A stretch of 64,000 bases of DNA from Paucimonas sp. (GTDB lineage: Bacteria; Pseudomonadota; Gammaproteobacteria; Pseudomonadales; Pseudomonadaceae), in the NCBI GenBank assembly GCA_031253995.1, contig JAIRVG010000028.1, positions 86,391 through 150,390 on the forward strand, read 5' to 3'. The stretch's first letter is position 1; every line of letters begins with the position of its first letter. Below, in pieces: positions 61,791 through 64,000 of the stretch. The notes under the pieces are model-generated. The model was given only the letters and a program-made list of their open reading frames with translations. It made no database searches and was not told where the DNA came from. The translations under genes were made by a program, and so were the position numbers.

Positions 61791-62306
61791 ATGAGCTTGA
61801 AAGACGACCTGGCATGCCTGGTCCGCCAGGAAGAAACCCTGCAATTCGAACGCTTCGATGAAGACAGCGCATGGCACCTTGGCTCGCGCCTGCACGACCT
61901 GGCCGTGGCCAACGGCTGGCCGCTGGTCATCGACATACGGCGCTTCGACCGTCCGTTGTTCTTCGCCGCCCGGCCGGGAATCACCTCCGACAACCACGAC
62001 TGGGTCAGGCGCAAGAACAACACCGTGCAGCGCTTCCTGCGCAGCTCGTACCGGATCCGGCACCAGCTCGCGCTGGAAAACCTCGACATCACCCAGCGCT
62101 ACTTTCTCTCGCCAGCAGACTACGCCAGCGTCGGTGGCGGCTTTCCGATCATCGTGCGAGGCGCCGGGGTGATCGGCTCCGTCACGGTGTCCGGCCTGCC
62201 GGACCGGCAGGACCACCAGATCATCGTCGACGTGCTGTGCGACCTGCTCGGCCACGATCGCGAGGCGTTGTCCCTCGGCGACGCGTCCCCCTTCCCGGCC
62301 GCGTGA
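61791..62306 (+). CDS. UPF0303 / heme-degrading-domain family protein
   Basis: Started at ATG 61791 (MSLKDDLACLVRQEETLQFERFD), the usual family start, giving 171 residues; an in-frame ATG 25 codons upstream is less likely. WHLGSRLHDLAVANGWPLVIDIRRFDRPLFFAARPG and NHDWVRRKNNTVQRFLRSSYR are hallmarks of the UPF0303/DUF336-like family, often encoded with transporters or carbonyl-compound enzymes. The name 'heme-degrading' comes from a distant relative and is not evidence of function here. It precedes the permease gene by 60 bp. Confidence 0.8.
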   Translation: MSLKDDLACLVRQEETLQFERFDEDSAWHLGSRLHDLAVANGWPLVIDIRRFDRPLFFAARPGITSDNHDWVRRKNNTVQRFLRSSYRIRHQLALENLDITQRYFLSPADYASVGGGFPIIVRGAGVIGSVTVSGLPDRQDHQIIVDVLCDLLGHDREALSLGDASPFPAA

Positions 62307-62365
62307 GCCCTGCTTGCCTGCGCCAACGGATCAGAACGCTCCAATAACAATCAACGAGTCTATCC

Positions 62366-63754
62366 ATGTCCAATTCTTCACTCGCCCCCGGGCTCAAGCA
62401 GCGCCACGTCACCATGTTGTCGATCGCCGGCGTGATCGGCGCCGGCCTGTTCGTCTTCTCCGGGCATGCCATCGCCAAGGCCGGCCCCGCCGTACTCCTG
62501 GCCTATGTCTTCACCGGCGCGCTGGTGGTGCTGGTGATGCGCATGCTGGGTGAGATGGCGGTGGCCTCGCCGGACACCGGATCGTTTTCCACCTACGCCG
62601 ACCGGGCCATCGGCCCCTGGGCCGGCTTCAGCATCGGCTGGCTGTACTGGTGGTTCTGGGTCCTGGCGATTCCCCTGGAAGCCATCGCCGCCGCAAACAT
62701 CATCAACGCCTGGGTGCCGGCCGTGGACACCTGGGTCATCGCCTCGTCCCTGATCCTGCTGCTGACCTGCTCGAACTTCTTCAGTGTCGCCCGCTACGGT
62801 GAGTTCGAGTTCTGGTTCGGGCTGTTGAAGATCATCGCCATCATTGCCTTCATCGCGCTCGCCACGGCCGCGCTCATGGGCCTGTTGCCCGAACGCGAAG
62901 TCAGCGGCCTGGGCCGGCTGCTCGAAGAGCATGGCGGCTTTGCGCCGAACGGTGCGGGGGCGATCGTCGGGGCGATGCTCACCACCATGTTCAGTTTCAT
63001 CGGCGCCGAGGTGGTCACCATCGCCGCGGCCGAATCGAAGAATCCGGCACGGCAGATCACCCGCGCGACCAACTCGGTGGTGTGGCGCATCTGCGTGTTC
63101 TACCTGCTCTCCATCGTGCTGATCCTGTCCATCGTGCCGTGGGACGATCCTCGCCTGCCGCAGGTCGGCTCCTTCCAGCGTGCGCTGGAGTTGATGCAGA
63201 TCCCCAATGCCAAGCTGATCATCGATGTCGTGGTCCTGCTGGCGGTTGCCAGCTGCATGAACTCGCAGGTCTACACCGGTTCGCGGATGCTCTTTTCCCT
63301 GGCCCGTCGCGGCGACGCCCCGCGCTTCCTGCAGCGCGTCAACCGGGCCAAGGTGCCCTTTGCCGCCGTGGCCTGCACCACCGTGCTGGGTGTGGTGGCG
63401 ACCTTCATCAACTATTTCGCCCCCGAGAACGTGTTCAAGTTCCTGCTCTCGACCTCGGGCGCGGTGGCGTTGCTGGTCTACCTGGTGATCGCCGTTTCCC
63501 AGCTCTGCCTGCGCAAGAAGATGCTGGCCGCCGGTGCCACCCTGGAGTTCCGCATGTGGCTGTTCCCGTGGCTGACCTGGATGGTGATCCTGTTCATCGG
63601 CGGGGCACTGGTGAGCATGTTCTTCATCCCCGCCTACCGCTCGGAAATCATCGCCACCGGGCTGCTGGCGACCCTGATCATCTGCCTGGGACTGCTGAAT
63701 TCGCGCAAGGCGCCGCGACCTGCGCCGCACCCGTCCAAGGCGCTGCCGGAATGA
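62366..63754 (+). CDS. GabP-type amino acid permease (APC family)
   Basis: The 462-residue permease has twelve transmembrane helices and strong overall likeness to E. coli GabP: KQRHVTMLSIAGVIGAGLFV, TGSFSTYADRAIGPWAG, SIGWLYWWFWVLAIPLEAI and FSFIGAEVVTIAAAESKNP. GabP carries 4-aminobutyrate with protons; Pseudomonas has several paralogues with other amine substrates, so GABA is only the default guess. AATAACAATCAA (62343-62354) is a Crc-like motif before the start. Confidence 0.88.
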   Translation: MSNSSLAPGLKQRHVTMLSIAGVIGAGLFVFSGHAIAKAGPAVLLAYVFTGALVVLVMRMLGEMAVASPDTGSFSTYADRAIGPWAGFSIGWLYWWFWVLAIPLEAIAAANIINAWVPAVDTWVIASSLILLLTCSNFFSVARYGEFEFWFGLLKIIAIIAFIALATAALMGLLPEREVSGLGRLLEEHGGFAPNGAGAIVGAMLTTMFSFIGAEVVTIAAAESKNPARQITRATNSVVWRICVFYLLSIVLILSIVPWDDPRLPQVGSFQRALELMQIPNAKLIIDVVVLLAVASCMNSQVYTGSRMLFSLARRGDAPRFLQRVNRAKVPFAAVACTTVLGVVATFINYFAPENVFKFLLSTSGAVALLVYLVIAVSQLCLRKKMLAAGATLEFRMWLFPWLTWMVILFIGGALVSMFFIPAYRSEIIATGLLATLIICLGLLNSRKAPRPAPHPSKALPE

Positions 63755-63871
63755 CCGGCAGGGCAGAGGGCCTCTCATAGAAAGAAGGACGCAATCTCGT
63801 AGGAGTGCACCCAGCCCTGCCGGGCTGCGCTATCGCGCAGAGAACTAGACCGTGAGAGCGCCGCGGTCGGC

Positions 63872-64000
63872 GTGGGAGCGGATTCATCCGCGATTGGGCG
63901 CGAAGCGGCCATAAAACCTGCGTCCGCAGTGTGTCAGGAAAACTCGGGACTCAGGTTTTACGACGGCTTTGCCGCCGATCGCGGATGAATCCGCTCCCAC
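63872..64000. repeat. Pair of inverted REP sequences (BIME-like)
   Basis: A 23-base REP copy (63872-63894, GTGGGAGCGGATTCATC...) is perfectly inverted at 63978-64000. The 83 bases between and the ~115 before hold no gene. GCTATCGCGCAGAGAAC at 63829-63845 nearly repeats 22011-22027 (16 of 17), marking another dispersed intergenic element. Confidence 0.8.

Noticed and set aside
1..64000. CRISPR arrays, tRNA or rRNA genes, prophage
   Set aside because: No regularly spaced repeat array, cloverleaf-like or rRNA sequence, or run of phage structural genes was recognised; the lysozyme-like gene stands alone.

Overview
The window is GC-rich, densely coded chromosomal DNA that looks like a fluorescent Pseudomonas of the P. 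putida/P. fulva/P. mosselii type. The evidence is the mix of OprD-family porins, ligD/ku NHEJ genes, a Pseudomonas-type metallothionein, a 'type II' quinohaemoprotein alcohol dehydrogenase, REP-like palindromes built on GTGGGAGC, many Crc/Hfq-like AAnAAnAA motifs at gene starts, and a levulinate (lva)-like catabolic cluster. No rRNA, tRNA, insertion sequence, prophage or CRISPR array was seen. All identifications rest on reading the sequence; no database search was run.

Layout. 1-6.6 kb: the 5' part of an HPP-family membrane protein behind a structured leader, a DUF3455/ECF sigma/anti-sigma set, two small unknown genes, ppnN and a Bcr/CflA efflux pump. 6.7-11.5 kb: OprD porin, MFS transporter, XRE-cupin regulator and small unknown genes. 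11.6-16.4 kb: EamA exporter, ClpP-like protease, low-affinity iron permease-like protein, secreted and Rho-N-like small proteins, metallothionein. 16.5-23.6 kb: an NHEJ island in which ligD is followed at 22 bp by four translationally coupled genes (acyl-CoA dehydrogenase-like, PIG-L deacetylase, methyltransferase, glycosyltransferase), facing ku and a Cys-rich microprotein. 23.8-31 kb: copper chaperones (PCuAC, Sco), an M28 peptidase-autotransporter fusion, a START-domain protein, ureidoglycine aminohydrolase with a LysR regulator, and a degenerate lysozyme. 30.5-36.9 kb: a YncD/PqqU-like TonB receptor, an outer-membrane protein, a PQQ alcohol dehydrogenase and a FeaR-like regulator. 37-39 kb: a LysR/quinone oxidoreductase pair.

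39.1-54.4 kb is the most coherent block, a catabolic island. A leftward operon (ACAD10/11-like kinase, DUF6285, histidine phosphatase, acyl-CoA dehydrogenase, SDR) and a rightward operon (acyl-CoA synthetase, DUF485, SSS symporter, a second acyl-CoA dehydrogenase, OprD porin, chemoreceptor) flank a PrpR-type sigma-54 activator. Each operon has a recognisable -24/-12 promoter, and roughly 100 bp upstream of each lies a related CTGAAAC...GTTTCAG palindrome. Together they encode sensing, outer- and inner-membrane uptake, CoA activation and 4-hydroxyacyl-CoA phosphorylation chemistry like that of the P. putida lva pathway, in a rearranged form with an added phosphatase.

54.5-64 kb: DJ-1/PfpI protein with LysR regulator, aldehyde dehydrogenase with OmpW and AraC regulator, a divergent set (substrate-binding protein/SDR versus UPF0303/GabP-like permease) around a palindrome, and REP palindromes at the right edge.
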